Assembly (NCBI GenBank): GCA_014381725.1 | Contig: JACNLC010000070.1 | Span: 1 to 64,000 of the forward strand | Length of the DNA: 64,000 bases | From: Fidelibacterota bacterium | GTDB taxonomy: Bacteria; Fidelibacterota; Marinisomatia; SCGC-AAA003-L08; JACNLC01 | Reading direction: 5' to 3' | Shown: positions 1-9,263 of the stretch, one piece after another | Position numbering within the stretch: the first letter of the stretch is position 1 | How the letters are laid out: every line of letters begins with the position of its first letter | Notes under the pieces: model-generated | What the model was told of the DNA's origin: nothing | Databases searched by the model: none | What the model saw: only the letters and a program-made list of their open reading frames with translations | Made by a program: the position numbers and the translations under genes

Positions 1-88
1 CAAATGTGCAATTTGTGCGTTGGCTTTTCATTTCAATATTTTCTTGTAGCAAATTTATCATTCTATGCTTCTTCTTTGCATTGGGCAT
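1..88 (-). CDS. Start of a second cassette ORF (partial, runs off left edge): MPNAKKKHRMINLLQENIEMKSQRTNCTF...
   Basis: Open frame on minus strand from ATG at 88..86 to the window edge; ATG lies inside the GTTATGC core-like motif ending the attC-like palindrome. Confidence 0.4.
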   Translation of the reverse strand, partial: MPNAKKKHRMINLLQENIEMKSQRTNCTF

Positions 89-274
89 AACGTTTAGTAT
101 AAGAATAGTAAGGGATTAAAATGCAATTACTTTCGGTTTAGCACTTAGCCAAATTTACAATTTTTACCGTTAATTTTCTTTAAACCGTCAAATTGTAAAT
201 TTGGCGGACTTTGTTAATTTGCACCAACTTTAGGTTTGGCACTTAACCCTTATTATTTTTATACCTTGTTGTGC
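85..274 (-). repeat. attC-like imperfect palindrome (cassette recombination site candidate)
   Basis: Ends GCATAAC (85-91) / GTTGTGC (268-274); GTATAAGAATAGTAAGGG (97-114) pairs with CCCTTATTATTTTTATAC (247-264), 16/18 plus two G.T; perfect inner 16-bp inverted repeat GCCAAATTTACAATTT (148-163) / AAATTGTAAATTTGGC (190-205). Confidence 0.65.
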
Positions 275-279
275 TTTCG

Positions 280-1173
280 TTATTTATTCACAATGTTATA
301 ATCGCCTTCTAATCCATTTATATGATTTACAAACGGTTCAATATTTCCTATTCCCCATTGTGTGCTTGTTGCAATCGTAGAGTCAGAAAGTTCTATTAAT
401 TCATCTGATTTTAAATAATATCTCTTGTGTCCAGTTCTGTCAAAAATTTCTTGTGCATTTTCACTTGTTGTAAATACTCCAATACTTCCCTGTAAATTTT
501 GGGGTATTAAACGTTCTAGCTCCGCGTATGTAATGTTAGGTTTAGATTCGATTATGGTTTTTAATACCTTGTTTACAAGTCTAGCTTTGTTGTATGTAAT
601 ACCTCTAAATTCAAATTTCGAAAAATCTCGATTTGTATAATTATATTTGAAAAACGTATCGGTAATAACAAATATTTCTCCTTTTTTACTTCTAAATCTT
701 CTTATAATTAAGCCAGCAATTGGGATTCCGCTTTCTGTTACAAAACCATCTTGAAGTTTTCTTTGTAATTCTGGAGAAATTGAAGTTCCAACTAATACAC
801 CAATCCATTTTGGGTTTTCATTTTCTGTCCAAAATTCTGGATGTTTTATTAAAATTTGTTCTTTCTCATTTAGATAATCATTTAGTTGAATTAATGTGTC
901 TTCATTAATTTCATTTACTTTTAACTCTACAATAGCAAGGTAATCAACTCCATATTTTGCAAGTATATCTATTCTTCCATCTCTGTTTGAAGTTTTTCTA
1001 CCGCTTTTAAGTGCAATTTCGGCATCTAAAACTGTTATTTCTGCAAAATTATCGGTGTCTAATTTTAATATATCTTCATTCTCCATTAAATAGGCTTCCA
1101 TTGCTAATTCTTTAAGAAAAGGATAGTCCTTTAATTCAATATTATTAGCAGTTATTTGTCTAAAGATTTCCAT
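280..1173 (-). CDS. Cassette-borne hypothetical protein, PD-(D/E)XK nuclease-like N-terminal region
   Basis: ORF; motif GRIDILAKYGVDYLAIVELKV resembles D..GRxDIL...ExK of NucS/PD-(D/E)XK-like proteins. Confidence 0.6.
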   Translation of the reverse strand: MEIFRQITANNIELKDYPFLKELAMEAYLMENEDILKLDTDNFAEITVLDAEIALKSGRKTSNRDGRIDILAKYGVDYLAIVELKVNEINEDTLIQLNDYLNEKEQILIKHPEFWTENENPKWIGVLVGTSISPELQRKLQDGFVTESGIPIAGLIIRRFRSKKGEIFVITDTFFKYNYTNRDFSKFEFRGITYNKARLVNKVLKTIIESKPNITYAELERLIPQNLQGSIGVFTTSENAQEIFDRTGHKRYYLKSDELIELSDSTIATSTQWGIGNIEPFVNHINGLEGDYNIVNK

Positions 1174-1199
1174 TTAATTTCGGAGTTTTTTTTAATGAA

Positions 1200-1206
1200 G
1201 CACAAC
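1200..1206 (-). promoter_or_regulatory. Candidate attI-proximal core site GTTGTGC (cassette boundary)
   Basis: Minus-strand GTTGTGC 27 nt upstream of the 280..1173 start codon; exact reverse complement of the GCACAAC at the far end of the same cassette. Confidence 0.45.
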
Positions 1207-1302
1207 TTATGGCTAAACCAATTACATTTATTTTCACAATATCCATTGTCGAAACAAAGGTGCGTTTATTTCTCTGGATTGGTGGTATATATGTATGTTT
1301 TG

Positions 1303-2142
1303 TCATTTACTCTCCAATATATCATCAATTGGGCTAGTAATATTCTGGAAGTTTTTCTTAGAAACATGAGTGTAAATCTCTGTTGTTTTACTACTACTAT
1401 GTCCTAACAGTTCCTGAATATAACGTAAATCAGTACCTTGTTCAAGCAAATGTGTTGCAAAACTATGACGTAACATATGTGGTGTAACTCGCTTGTTTAA
1501 TCGAGCAATGCCTGTTGCTTTGTGCAGTAATTTAGAAACACTTTCGGCACTATATCTTCCACCTGATTGTCCTTCAAACAAATATAATGTCGGTCTATAT
1601 TGAATATAATATTCTCTTAGTTGTTTGAGAAGAGGTTCAGATAAAATTGTAAATCTGTCCTTTTTACCTTTACTTCCATTAATACGAAGCAGTCCTCTGT
1701 CAGACTGAATATCATCTATTTTTAAGTTAATCAATTCAGATTTACGCAAACCACCGCTATATAGAATAGAAATAATCATCCGATGTTTTATATTTTTTGT
1801 CACAGAAAGTATTTTGGTGATTTCTTGTTTTGACAATACTTTTGGTAAAGTTTGTTCTTTTTTGGGTCGTAGAAGAGAATAACACTGCTTTTCTCTACCA
1901 AGTACTTTTTCATAATAAAATTTAATAGCATTAATTCGTTGATTCTGTTGACTGATTGAAATATCTTTAAGTTTTATCAATTCTAAAATATATGAGTTTA
2001 TTTGATTTGTAGATACATCATCTATATTTTTAGACTCAAAATATGTTACAAAAGCTTTAAAATAATTACAATATGTTTTTATTGTATTTGAACTGTATCT
2101 TTTTTGAATCAACAAGTCGTTATATTTACATAAAACATCCAC
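1303..2142 (-). CDS. Tyrosine recombinase / XerC-like site-specific integrase
   Basis: N-terminal SAM-like core-binding region; catalytic motifs SGGLRKSEL, HMLRHSFATHLLEQGTDLRYIQELLGHSSSKTTEIYTHV. Confidence 0.93.
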   Translation of the reverse strand: MDVLCKYNDLLIQKRYSSNTIKTYCNYFKAFVTYFESKNIDDVSTNQINSYILELIKLKDISISQQNQRINAIKFYYEKVLGREKQCYSLLRPKKEQTLPKVLSKQEITKILSVTKNIKHRMIISILYSGGLRKSELINLKIDDIQSDRGLLRINGSKGKKDRFTILSEPLLKQLREYYIQYRPTLYLFEGQSGGRYSAESVSKLLHKATGIARLNKRVTPHMLRHSFATHLLEQGTDLRYIQELLGHSSSKTTEIYTHVSKKNFQNITSPIDDILESK

Positions 2143-2271
2143 ATTTTAATTTACACTATGAATTTGTTCTTATCAACGAAAATATATCTTTATCAAAATA
2201 TTTTGATAGACCTTGTTTACACTATTATAACGGAGGATTTTTAATAAGCATCCAACAGCTTTTCATACTTC

Positions 2272-2703
2272 TTATCCTAAATTCTGCAACAATAATTTTA
2301 AACCTTCCAAATAACTATTTTTACCAAGACCGGTTACTTGTCCTATACAAACGGGAGAAATTACAGATAGTTGTCGAAAATCTTCACGATGATGGATGTT
2401 GGTAAGATGAACATCCACAGCAGGAATATTAACAGCAGATAATGCGTCCCGAATAGCATACGAATAATGAGTAAATGCTCCCGGATTAATAATAATTCCC
2501 TGTGCCCAATGCCGTTCATCGTGAATCGAATCTATAATTTCACCTTCGTGGTTGGATTGGTAAAATTTAAAGGCATGCCCAGAAGCTTCTGAGGTTGTTT
2601 CTAACCAAGTCATCAACTCTTCAAGAGTTTCATCTCCGTATATTTCGGGCTCTCGTTCGCCCAATAAATTCAGATTAGGTCCATTAATTACAAGAATATT
2701 CAT
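2272..2703 (-). CDS. aroQ: Type II 3-dehydroquinate dehydratase
   Basis: MNILVINGPNLNLLGEREPEIYG and INPGAFTHYSYAIRDAL motifs. Confidence 0.95.
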   Translation of the reverse strand: MNILVINGPNLNLLGEREPEIYGDETLEELMTWLETTSEASGHAFKFYQSNHEGEIIDSIHDERHWAQGIIINPGAFTHYSYAIRDALSAVNIPAVDVHLTNIHHREDFRQLSVISPVCIGQVTGLGKNSYLEGLKLLLQNLG

Positions 2704-2724
2704 TATTCCTCCTATTTCTAATTT

Positions 2725-3657
2725 TTATACAATTTCATCGCAATGATGGTTTAGTTCCTCAAAATTTTCCGGTTCAATTTGTATTGTGCAGTGTTTTATG
2801 CCAAATTGTTCATCTAATATTTGTTGTGCACTTTTTAAACATTCCGACCAATGATGAGTGTTGTGGCAATGATCAGAAACTTTGATATGGACACTTAAAG
2901 CAGGTTGCCCTTCGGTAATCGTCCAAATGTGTAAATCGTGGATTTCTGTGATGTGTTCCATATTTAGTAAAACATTTTTGACTTTGTGAAAATCAATATG
3001 CTCTGGTGCGGCATTCATTAAAATGTTAATGCTTTGTTTGAGTAGAGTTTTCGTCCCTATAAGAATAAGAACAACAATCATAACACTCGCGATAATGTCC
3101 ATAAATTGGAAATCCCAAAGCCAAATAGCAAGCCCAGAAATAATAGCCCCAACTGAGCCTATTGCATCAAAAATCATATGTAAAAATGCACCTTCGATAT
3201 TGAGATTTTTCTTGCGGTCACCCATTAAAATCCACGCACTGATGAGATTTGCCAATAATCCAAGAACTGCAACAATTAGCATTGGGATTCCTAATATTTC
3301 TTGTGGATGACGAAATCTTTCAAATGATTCAAAGAGGATAAAACCACAAATTGCAACTAAAGTTGCACCGTTTATAAATGCACCGATGATTTCTGCGCGC
3401 ATATAGCCAAAAGTTCGTTTTTCGTCACGAGGTCGTTGAGCCAACTTAGAAACGATTATTGCTAGCCCAAGTGCTCCAACATCAGTTAGCATATGCCCAG
3501 CATCCGAGAGTAGCGCCAAACTGTTTGTATAAATACCGCCCAAAACTTCAATTATTAGAAAACAGAAGTTAATCCAAAACGCCCACCACAAACGAGTTCT
3601 ATGAACATTTTTGTGATTATGATGGTGGTGATGTCCGTGTGAATGAGAATGTGACAT
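2725..3657 (-). CDS. Cation diffusion facilitator family transporter
   Basis: His-rich N-terminus MSHSHSHGHHHHHNHKN, LSDAGHMLTDVGAL, multiple TM helices. Confidence 0.93.
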   Translation of the reverse strand: MSHSHSHGHHHHHNHKNVHRTRLWWAFWINFCFLIIEVLGGIYTNSLALLSDAGHMLTDVGALGLAIIVSKLAQRPRDEKRTFGYMRAEIIGAFINGATLVAICGFILFESFERFRHPQEILGIPMLIVAVLGLLANLISAWILMGDRKKNLNIEGAFLHMIFDAIGSVGAIISGLAIWLWDFQFMDIIASVMIVVLILIGTKTLLKQSINILMNAAPEHIDFHKVKNVLLNMEHITEIHDLHIWTITEGQPALSVHIKVSDHCHNTHHWSECLKSAQQILDEQFGIKHCTIQIEPENFEELNHHCDEIV

Positions 3658-3917
3658 TATTGTTGAACCTGCTTTGATGATTTAAAAACTGCGGTAAAAA
3701 TTCTGATTAGCTGTTCTTCTGAAAGAGTACCTTTTGCGTGATGGGTTAAGCGTTCAATTATTGTTTTTTCACGATTAGAATCTTCAATGGGCACATCTAG
3801 TTTGGATTTTAATTCCCCAACTTTTCTTGAGATTTTCATTCTCTCTTTTAATAATGACAATATTTTTTCGTCTATATTGTCAATATCTTGCCTGAGTATC
3901 AGTATTCTTTTATCCAT
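3657..3917 (-). CDS. Chorismate mutase (AroQ-fold, monofunctional)
   Basis: LRQDIDNIDEKILSLLKERMKISRKVGELK. Confidence 0.88.
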   Translation of the reverse strand: MDKRILILRQDIDNIDEKILSLLKERMKISRKVGELKSKLDVPIEDSNREKTIIERLTHHAKGTLSEEQLIRIFTAVFKSSKQVQQ

Positions 3918-4017
3918 CTTGTTGTAAATTTAAGATACTTGAAATTGCAAATTATAACAGATTTGTCGGAAATTTGTAATTTATTGTACTAAAAGAATAG
4001 TTACAAGGAATTATGTA

Positions 4018-4425
4018 ATGTATAAGTTTAATAAAAAAGTAGGGTTTAGTGAAGTCGACGCCGCGGGGGTAATGTTTTTTGCACGAGCTTTTGAATTATT
4101 TCATATTGCTTATGAAGACTTTATGGCAAAAATTAATCTCGATTTACATAAAATGTTTCTGGAAAAAGGAACGGCTCTGCCAGTTGTCCACACAGAAGCA
4201 GATTATAAGAAATCCATAAAATTGGGCGAGACAGTTATAATCTCATTAGAAATACTAGATATAGAAACTCGCTCCTATACAATTGCATACAAAATTTTTG
4301 GCGAAGATGAAACACTACGAGTTAAAGGAATTACAAAACATGTATTTGTTGATGCTAGTTTTAAGTCAGCATCATTGCCAAAAGAGATGAAAAGAATTTT
4401 ATTAACACAAAAAGGAGAAAAATAA
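4018..4425 (+). CDS. Hotdog-fold thioesterase (possible DHNA-CoA thioesterase)
   Basis: FSEVDAAGVMFFARAFELFHIAYEDF hotdog/4HBT signature; near menE/menC/menA/menB. Confidence 0.75.
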   Translation: MYKFNKKVGFSEVDAAGVMFFARAFELFHIAYEDFMAKINLDLHKMFLEKGTALPVVHTEADYKKSIKLGETVIISLEILDIETRSYTIAYKIFGEDETLRVKGITKHVFVDASFKSASLPKEMKRILLTQKGEK

Positions 4426-4426
4426 A

Positions 4427-4786
4427 ATGGAAAAAATCACACAAATCGCAAAAGCATCGTTTTTCTTTGCATTGACAATATTATTATTATCATTCACTTT
4501 TAGAGTTTTATCTGGAGACGGATGTGGTCCTAAAAAATTCCACGGAGGCAAGCACGGTTCACATGAAAAATGTGGGAAAATGGGAGGCCATCACGATATG
4601 ATGATGTTTAATGTTGATGGCAAAGAATTTGATATTTCTGAACATCTAAAAGGTATAGACTTGCCCGAGGATGTTTTGGAAATAATAAAAGATGAACTGA
4701 AAAATATTGATATTGAAATTAATGCTGAAGACGGCGAAGATAAAATAAAAGTAATTGTTAAAACAATCACGACTGATGAGGAATAA
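4427..4786 (+). CDS. Small His/Gly-rich exported protein of unknown function
   Basis: N-terminal hydrophobic segment then GGKHGSHEKCGKMGGHHDMMM, acidic C-terminus. Confidence 0.6.
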   Translation: MEKITQIAKASFFFALTILLLSFTFRVLSGDGCGPKKFHGGKHGSHEKCGKMGGHHDMMMFNVDGKEFDISEHLKGIDLPEDVLEIIKDELKNIDIEINAEDGEDKIKVIVKTITTDEE

Positions 4787-4911
4787 CTAAAACACAGAAA
4801 AAACTAAAGACATATTTCAAGCTATAGCATTCTCTCACACAATCTATGAAGCAGATAGTTGAAATATAAAACCATTACGATACTTTTCTAGAACATAAAT
4901 ATTGATAGTTT

Positions 4912-6264
4912 TTAGTCCTGTGACTTGTCAACTTCAATAAATTCTTTAGGGACTTTATAATTTGATAATCGTTCTTTACACCAATCTACTAACCAAGTTC
5001 CCAGAGCCAAGTCCACAGAACCCATAACTACATACGCAATTACTTTTTGCCCCCACTTATCATCTTTAATTCCAACAACTTTAGAAGATTTGATTTTAGG
5101 ATGAGAATTTATCACATCTTCAACTTCACTAGGATTTACATTTTCACCACCGGTTACTATCAAATCGTTTCGTCGAATATCTAAATAAAGAAATCCATCC
5201 TCATCAAATTTTCCTAAATCACCAGAGCAATGAACGCCTTTGGAGTCAGGCTGATTCAAATAACATTTCATCACTGATGGAGAAGAAATTACAATTTCAT
5301 CATTTGCAATGTTGATTATTGTATTATTGAAGGGCGTTCCAACCGAAGAAATTTTCTCCGGATAGTCGTTCAAATAAAATCCGGCTACACCTGAAGCGGT
5401 CTCCGTCATTCCATAAGTTTTATAAATTGGAAGATTGTGCTTAATGCAGAATTTTAGCAACTTTTCAGATGCCAATCCTCCTCCTAATAAAATTGTGCGA
5501 AGCTCTTTTGGGAATGTCCTATCACCTCTATTATCAACTATTTTCTGCAACATCGTCGGGACCAATGAAATCAACGATATATTTTTCTGGTCAATTAATC
5601 GACTAATATTTTGTGCGTTAAATCTATTTGCGAGAGTTACAGAAAAACCATAAATCAATGCTCTGAATATTATGGAAATTCCGCCGATATGGTCTAACGG
5701 CATACAATTCAAATAATTGTCATCATCAGAAAAATTCAGAACATCATTCCACATTTCTGCGTTTGATAGAAAATTTGAGTAAGTAAGTTGTACTGCTTTG
5801 GGTTTACCGGATGTCCCCGATGTAAATAAAATAGCACAAACATCATTTTCATTAATTTTGATATTTTTCGTTGTGGTGCTTTGAACATTTTGCAACTCAT
5901 CAATTAGACAGGTTATAAAATCAAAGCGTTGAATATTTTTGGTTAACTTTCTGTTGGTAATTATTAAATCTGGGCAGAGGTGTTTCAAAGCAATCTCTAG
6001 TTCACGGTTTTTCAATTGCGATTTTATTGGTGTAAAAATTGCCCCAATATTCATACACGCAAGAAAAGTTTTTATAATCTCAATTGGTTCATCAAGATAT
6101 ACCGCAACTTTAGAATTTTTAGTAATTCCAAGTGATGTTAGCAATCTAACATAGTCATTAGCAGATTCATAAATTTCTAAAAATGTAATCTTTTTTTCAT
6201 CAACTCGGAGAAAAATCGAATGTGGATTTTTATAAACTAATTGTTCTAACCAATTAAAATTCAT
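4912..6264 (-). CDS. menE: o-succinylbenzoate-CoA ligase
   Basis: AMP-binding motifs LFTSGTSGKPKAVQLT, KTYGMTETASG; start set to MNFNWLEQ (6264), not the ORF-track 6402, which runs deep into menC. Confidence 0.88.
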   Translation of the reverse strand: MNFNWLEQLVYKNPHSIFLRVDEKKITFLEIYESANDYVRLLTSLGITKNSKVAVYLDEPIEIIKTFLACMNIGAIFTPIKSQLKNRELEIALKHLCPDLIITNRKLTKNIQRFDFITCLIDELQNVQSTTTKNIKINENDVCAILFTSGTSGKPKAVQLTYSNFLSNAEMWNDVLNFSDDDNYLNCMPLDHIGGISIIFRALIYGFSVTLANRFNAQNISRLIDQKNISLISLVPTMLQKIVDNRGDRTFPKELRTILLGGGLASEKLLKFCIKHNLPIYKTYGMTETASGVAGFYLNDYPEKISSVGTPFNNTIINIANDEIVISSPSVMKCYLNQPDSKGVHCSGDLGKFDEDGFLYLDIRRNDLIVTGGENVNPSEVEDVINSHPKIKSSKVVGIKDDKWGQKVIAYVVMGSVDLALGTWLVDWCKERLSNYKVPKEFIEVDKSQD

Positions 6265-7300
6265 TGTTGATATTGATGTGTTTGATTCCAAGCCCGGGCG
6301 AGTTTGATAAATAAAGTTCTCCATTGTTGATTTTAGGAAATTCAGCAATGTCTCTGGACAACAAATGTCCGGTATCAAGTCCGCAGGCTTCTGTAATCTC
6401 ATTAGCTACAATCAAATGACAAATCGCAGTTCTTCCAATTGCAGTTTCCAAAGATGAAGTAATAACTGTTCGGATTTTATGTTGTTTTGCTATATCAATT
6501 ATTTTCTGAGATTCACGAAAACCACCTGAAACCATTGGTTTAATCACAAAAACATCTGCTGAATTTTTATCAATAATATTTTGTGCAGAATTCAGAGTTG
6601 TAAGAGATTCATCAACTGCAATTTGAATATCCGTTTGTTGTCGAAGTTCAGCTAGCCCATCCAAATCTTTTCTTGGGAGTGGTTGCTCTAAATAATCTAT
6701 ATTGAAATATTGAATATCATTACAAAACTTTACAGCAGTCTGAAAATCCATTGAACCATTCGCATCTAGCCGAAATGAAGTTTGTTCTCCGAATTTCATT
6801 TTTGCCATTTGCAAAAGTTCTAGCTCATCTTCAATTGGCTTTATTCCAATTTTAATTTTAACTGTTGGGTTGTCCCAAATTTCTGAAGAACCAAATAAAG
6901 CGTTAACTTTTATTTTGTTTCGTGCATTAGGATTAAGATATTGAGCTAAGAATATTTCGGACATTTGTGACGCAATATCTAAAACAGCTGTTTCAAATCC
7001 GAATTTGACAGATGGGATATTGTTTGAGTGATTATCAACAATTTCAAAAAGTTCATTAATTGTAAAATCTATTTCTGTTTGAGAGATGCTATTTTGGATT
7101 TTCTCAATGGCATCCAAACAATGTTGTTTGGTTTCGCTACTGAATCCCGGCAATGGAGCAATTTCTCCATAACCAACAAACTCATTTGTTCTCAAAGATA
7201 TAATAAACCCTTCTCGGCGTAAGAATGTTTCTCCTGCTGTAATCAAAGGAGAAATGAGTGGAATTGAATACGGATAAATATCAATATTTTTGATTATCAT
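6254..7300 (-). CDS. menC: o-succinylbenzoate synthase
   Basis: Enolase superfamily; FRLDANGSMD, YLEQPL, AVDESL; adjacent to menE and menA. Confidence 0.88.
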   Translation of the reverse strand: MIIKNIDIYPYSIPLISPLITAGETFLRREGFIISLRTNEFVGYGEIAPLPGFSSETKQHCLDAIEKIQNSISQTEIDFTINELFEIVDNHSNNIPSVKFGFETAVLDIASQMSEIFLAQYLNPNARNKIKVNALFGSSEIWDNPTVKIKIGIKPIEDELELLQMAKMKFGEQTSFRLDANGSMDFQTAVKFCNDIQYFNIDYLEQPLPRKDLDGLAELRQQTDIQIAVDESLTTLNSAQNIIDKNSADVFVIKPMVSGGFRESQKIIDIAKQHKIRTVITSSLETAIGRTAICHLIVANEITEACGLDTGHLLSRDIAEFPKINNGELYLSNSPGLGIKHININNEF

Positions 7301-8163
7301 AGCAAAATTCCAAAAGTCAGCAAGAGTGCAAAAATAAACAATAATTTTGCTGTTTGAACAAGAACTTCATTTAGAAATTTGCCACTTTCAGTCGATAACC
7401 GAATGGCTAATCTAACTGCAAGCGGAATTGAAAATATCGGCAAAAACAGCGAAAGTTGGTTCCACTTTAGCGCTAAAATTGTTGGTATAAGATATGCAAT
7501 TACTAGAAGTAAAATATATTCTATTTTTACAAATAATGTTCCGAATCTAACAGCTAAAGTTTTTTTCCCTGCCTTAGAATCCGTCTTAATATCGCGTAGA
7601 TTATTAACAACCAAAATCGCTGTAGAAATTGCCCCAATTGCAATTCCAAGCAAAATGGATTCGGCAGAAATAATTCCAGTTTGTAAATAATAAGTCCCGG
7701 GTACAGCAATAATTCCGAAGAACAAAAAAACGAAAACATCTCCCCATCCGTGATATCCAAGAGGATACGGGCCTCCTGTATAAATAACTCCAGCTATAAT
7801 AGATGCAATTCCGATAATTACAATTGACAATCCACCGATAAATGCAAGATAGCAACCGATGAACAGAGCCAATACAAAAGTAACAACCATTCCATTTTTG
7901 ACTTGTGATGGAGTAAGTAAGCCCGATTGTGTAACTCGTTTTGGACCAAGCCGATTTTCTGTGTCTGCTCCTTTTAGAAAATCAAATACATCATTCGCTA
8001 GATTAGAACCAATTTGTAATAGAACTGCAGCAAATAGTGTGGCAATGGCTACCAAAAGATGAAACTCGTTGTCATGATACGCTAAAGCAATTCCAACCAA
8101 AACCGGCGAAATTGCTGCCGGAAGGGTCTTGGGACGAATAGCAATTAACCAAGAATTATTCAT
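7297..8163 (-). CDS. menA: 1,4-dihydroxy-2-naphthoate polyprenyltransferase
   Basis: UbiA family; LANDVFDFLKGADTENRLGPKRVTQSG; start at MNNSWLIAIRPKTLPAA. Confidence 0.9.
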   Translation of the reverse strand: MNNSWLIAIRPKTLPAAISPVLVGIALAYHDNEFHLLVAIATLFAAVLLQIGSNLANDVFDFLKGADTENRLGPKRVTQSGLLTPSQVKNGMVVTFVLALFIGCYLAFIGGLSIVIIGIASIIAGVIYTGGPYPLGYHGWGDVFVFLFFGIIAVPGTYYLQTGIISAESILLGIAIGAISTAILVVNNLRDIKTDSKAGKKTLAVRFGTLFVKIEYILLLVIAYLIPTILALKWNQLSLFLPIFSIPLAVRLAIRLSTESGKFLNEVLVQTAKLLFIFALLLTFGILL

Positions 8164-8285
8164 TGTTTTACCACCAATTAACACGATATAGAATAAATAT
8201 TTTATTTTCAACCAAAATATCAGCTAAATAGTCACAAACATTTACGCTTTGTTTTACTTTCGTGTTCATTCGTGATAATTAGCGG

Positions 8286-9116
8286 TTACGGCAATCGTGG
8301 AAATTTATCAAAATCCGGTTTTCGCTTTTCTTTGAAAGCATCGCGTCCTTCTTGTGCTTCTTCTGTCATATAAAACAGAAGTGTTGCATCACCTGCAAGC
8401 TGTTGAAGCCCGGCTTGTCCATCACAATCAGCATTCATTGCAGCTTTGAGTACCCGAATTGCCATTGGAGATTTTTCTAAAATTTCCTGCGACCATTGAA
8501 CAGTTTCTGCTTCAAGTTTTTCATAAGGAACAACTGCATTAATTAATCCCCAATCCAATGCCTTTTTGGCATCGTAAAATCTACATAAGAACCAAATTTC
8601 TCTAGCTCTCTTTTGTCCAATAATACGAGCCATATAAGAAGAACCCCAACCACCGTCAAATGAGCCGACTTTAGGACCTGTTTGCCCAAATTGTGCGTTT
8701 TCTGAAGCTATGGTTAAATCACACATCATATGAAGAACATGGCCACCACCAACAGCATAACCGGCAACCATTGCGATTACAGGTTTTGGGATTGTTCTAA
8801 TTTGTCGTTGAACATCAAGAATATTTAATCGCGGGACGCTATCTTCACCAATATAACCCGCATCTCCGCGTATTTTTTGATCACCCCCAGAGCAGAATGC
8901 GTGTTCACCTTCTCCTGTTAAAATAACAACACCAACATTTTGATTTTCTCTAGCAAGCTCAAATGCTTCTTTTAACTCGAAAACAGTTTGAGGTCGAAAA
9001 GCATTTCTAACTTCCGGTCTGTTTATTGTAATTTTTGCAATTCCTTTAGAATCTTCCAACCCGGTTTCATACTTAATGTCTGTAAATGTTTTTTCTGATT
9101 TCCATTGAATGTTCAT
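8286..9116 (-). CDS. menB: 1,4-dihydroxy-2-naphthoyl-CoA synthase
   Basis: Crotonase fold; [48 protein letters not shown]. Confidence 0.95.
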   Translation of the reverse strand: MNIQWKSEKTFTDIKYETGLEDSKGIAKITINRPEVRNAFRPQTVFELKEAFELARENQNVGVVILTGEGEHAFCSGGDQKIRGDAGYIGEDSVPRLNILDVQRQIRTIPKPVIAMVAGYAVGGGHVLHMMCDLTIASENAQFGQTGPKVGSFDGGWGSSYMARIIGQKRAREIWFLCRFYDAKKALDWGLINAVVPYEKLEAETVQWSQEILEKSPMAIRVLKAAMNADCDGQAGLQQLAGDATLLFYMTEEAQEGRDAFKEKRKPDFDKFPRLP

Positions 9117-9213
9117 AATTTCTCCGAAGTAATTAATCCAAATAAAATATAATCTATTGTCGAAAGTTACAACGATATAGTATGTTTAAGCACGCATAGA
9201 ATTAATATTTAAA

Positions 9214-9246
9214 TAAAAAAGGACTGAATCATATCAGCCCTTTCTC
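9214..9246 (-). terminator. Rho-independent terminator downstream of yaaA-like gene
   Basis: Minus strand GGGCTGA-tatgat-TCAGTCC followed by TTTTTT. Confidence 0.7.
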
Positions 9247-9263
9247 ATTTTAGTAGTTATAGT

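Noticed and set aside
4912-6402. ORF-track start of menE at 6402
   Set aside because: It would overlap menC by ~150 bp; conserved ligase sequence starts around MNFNWLEQ (6264).
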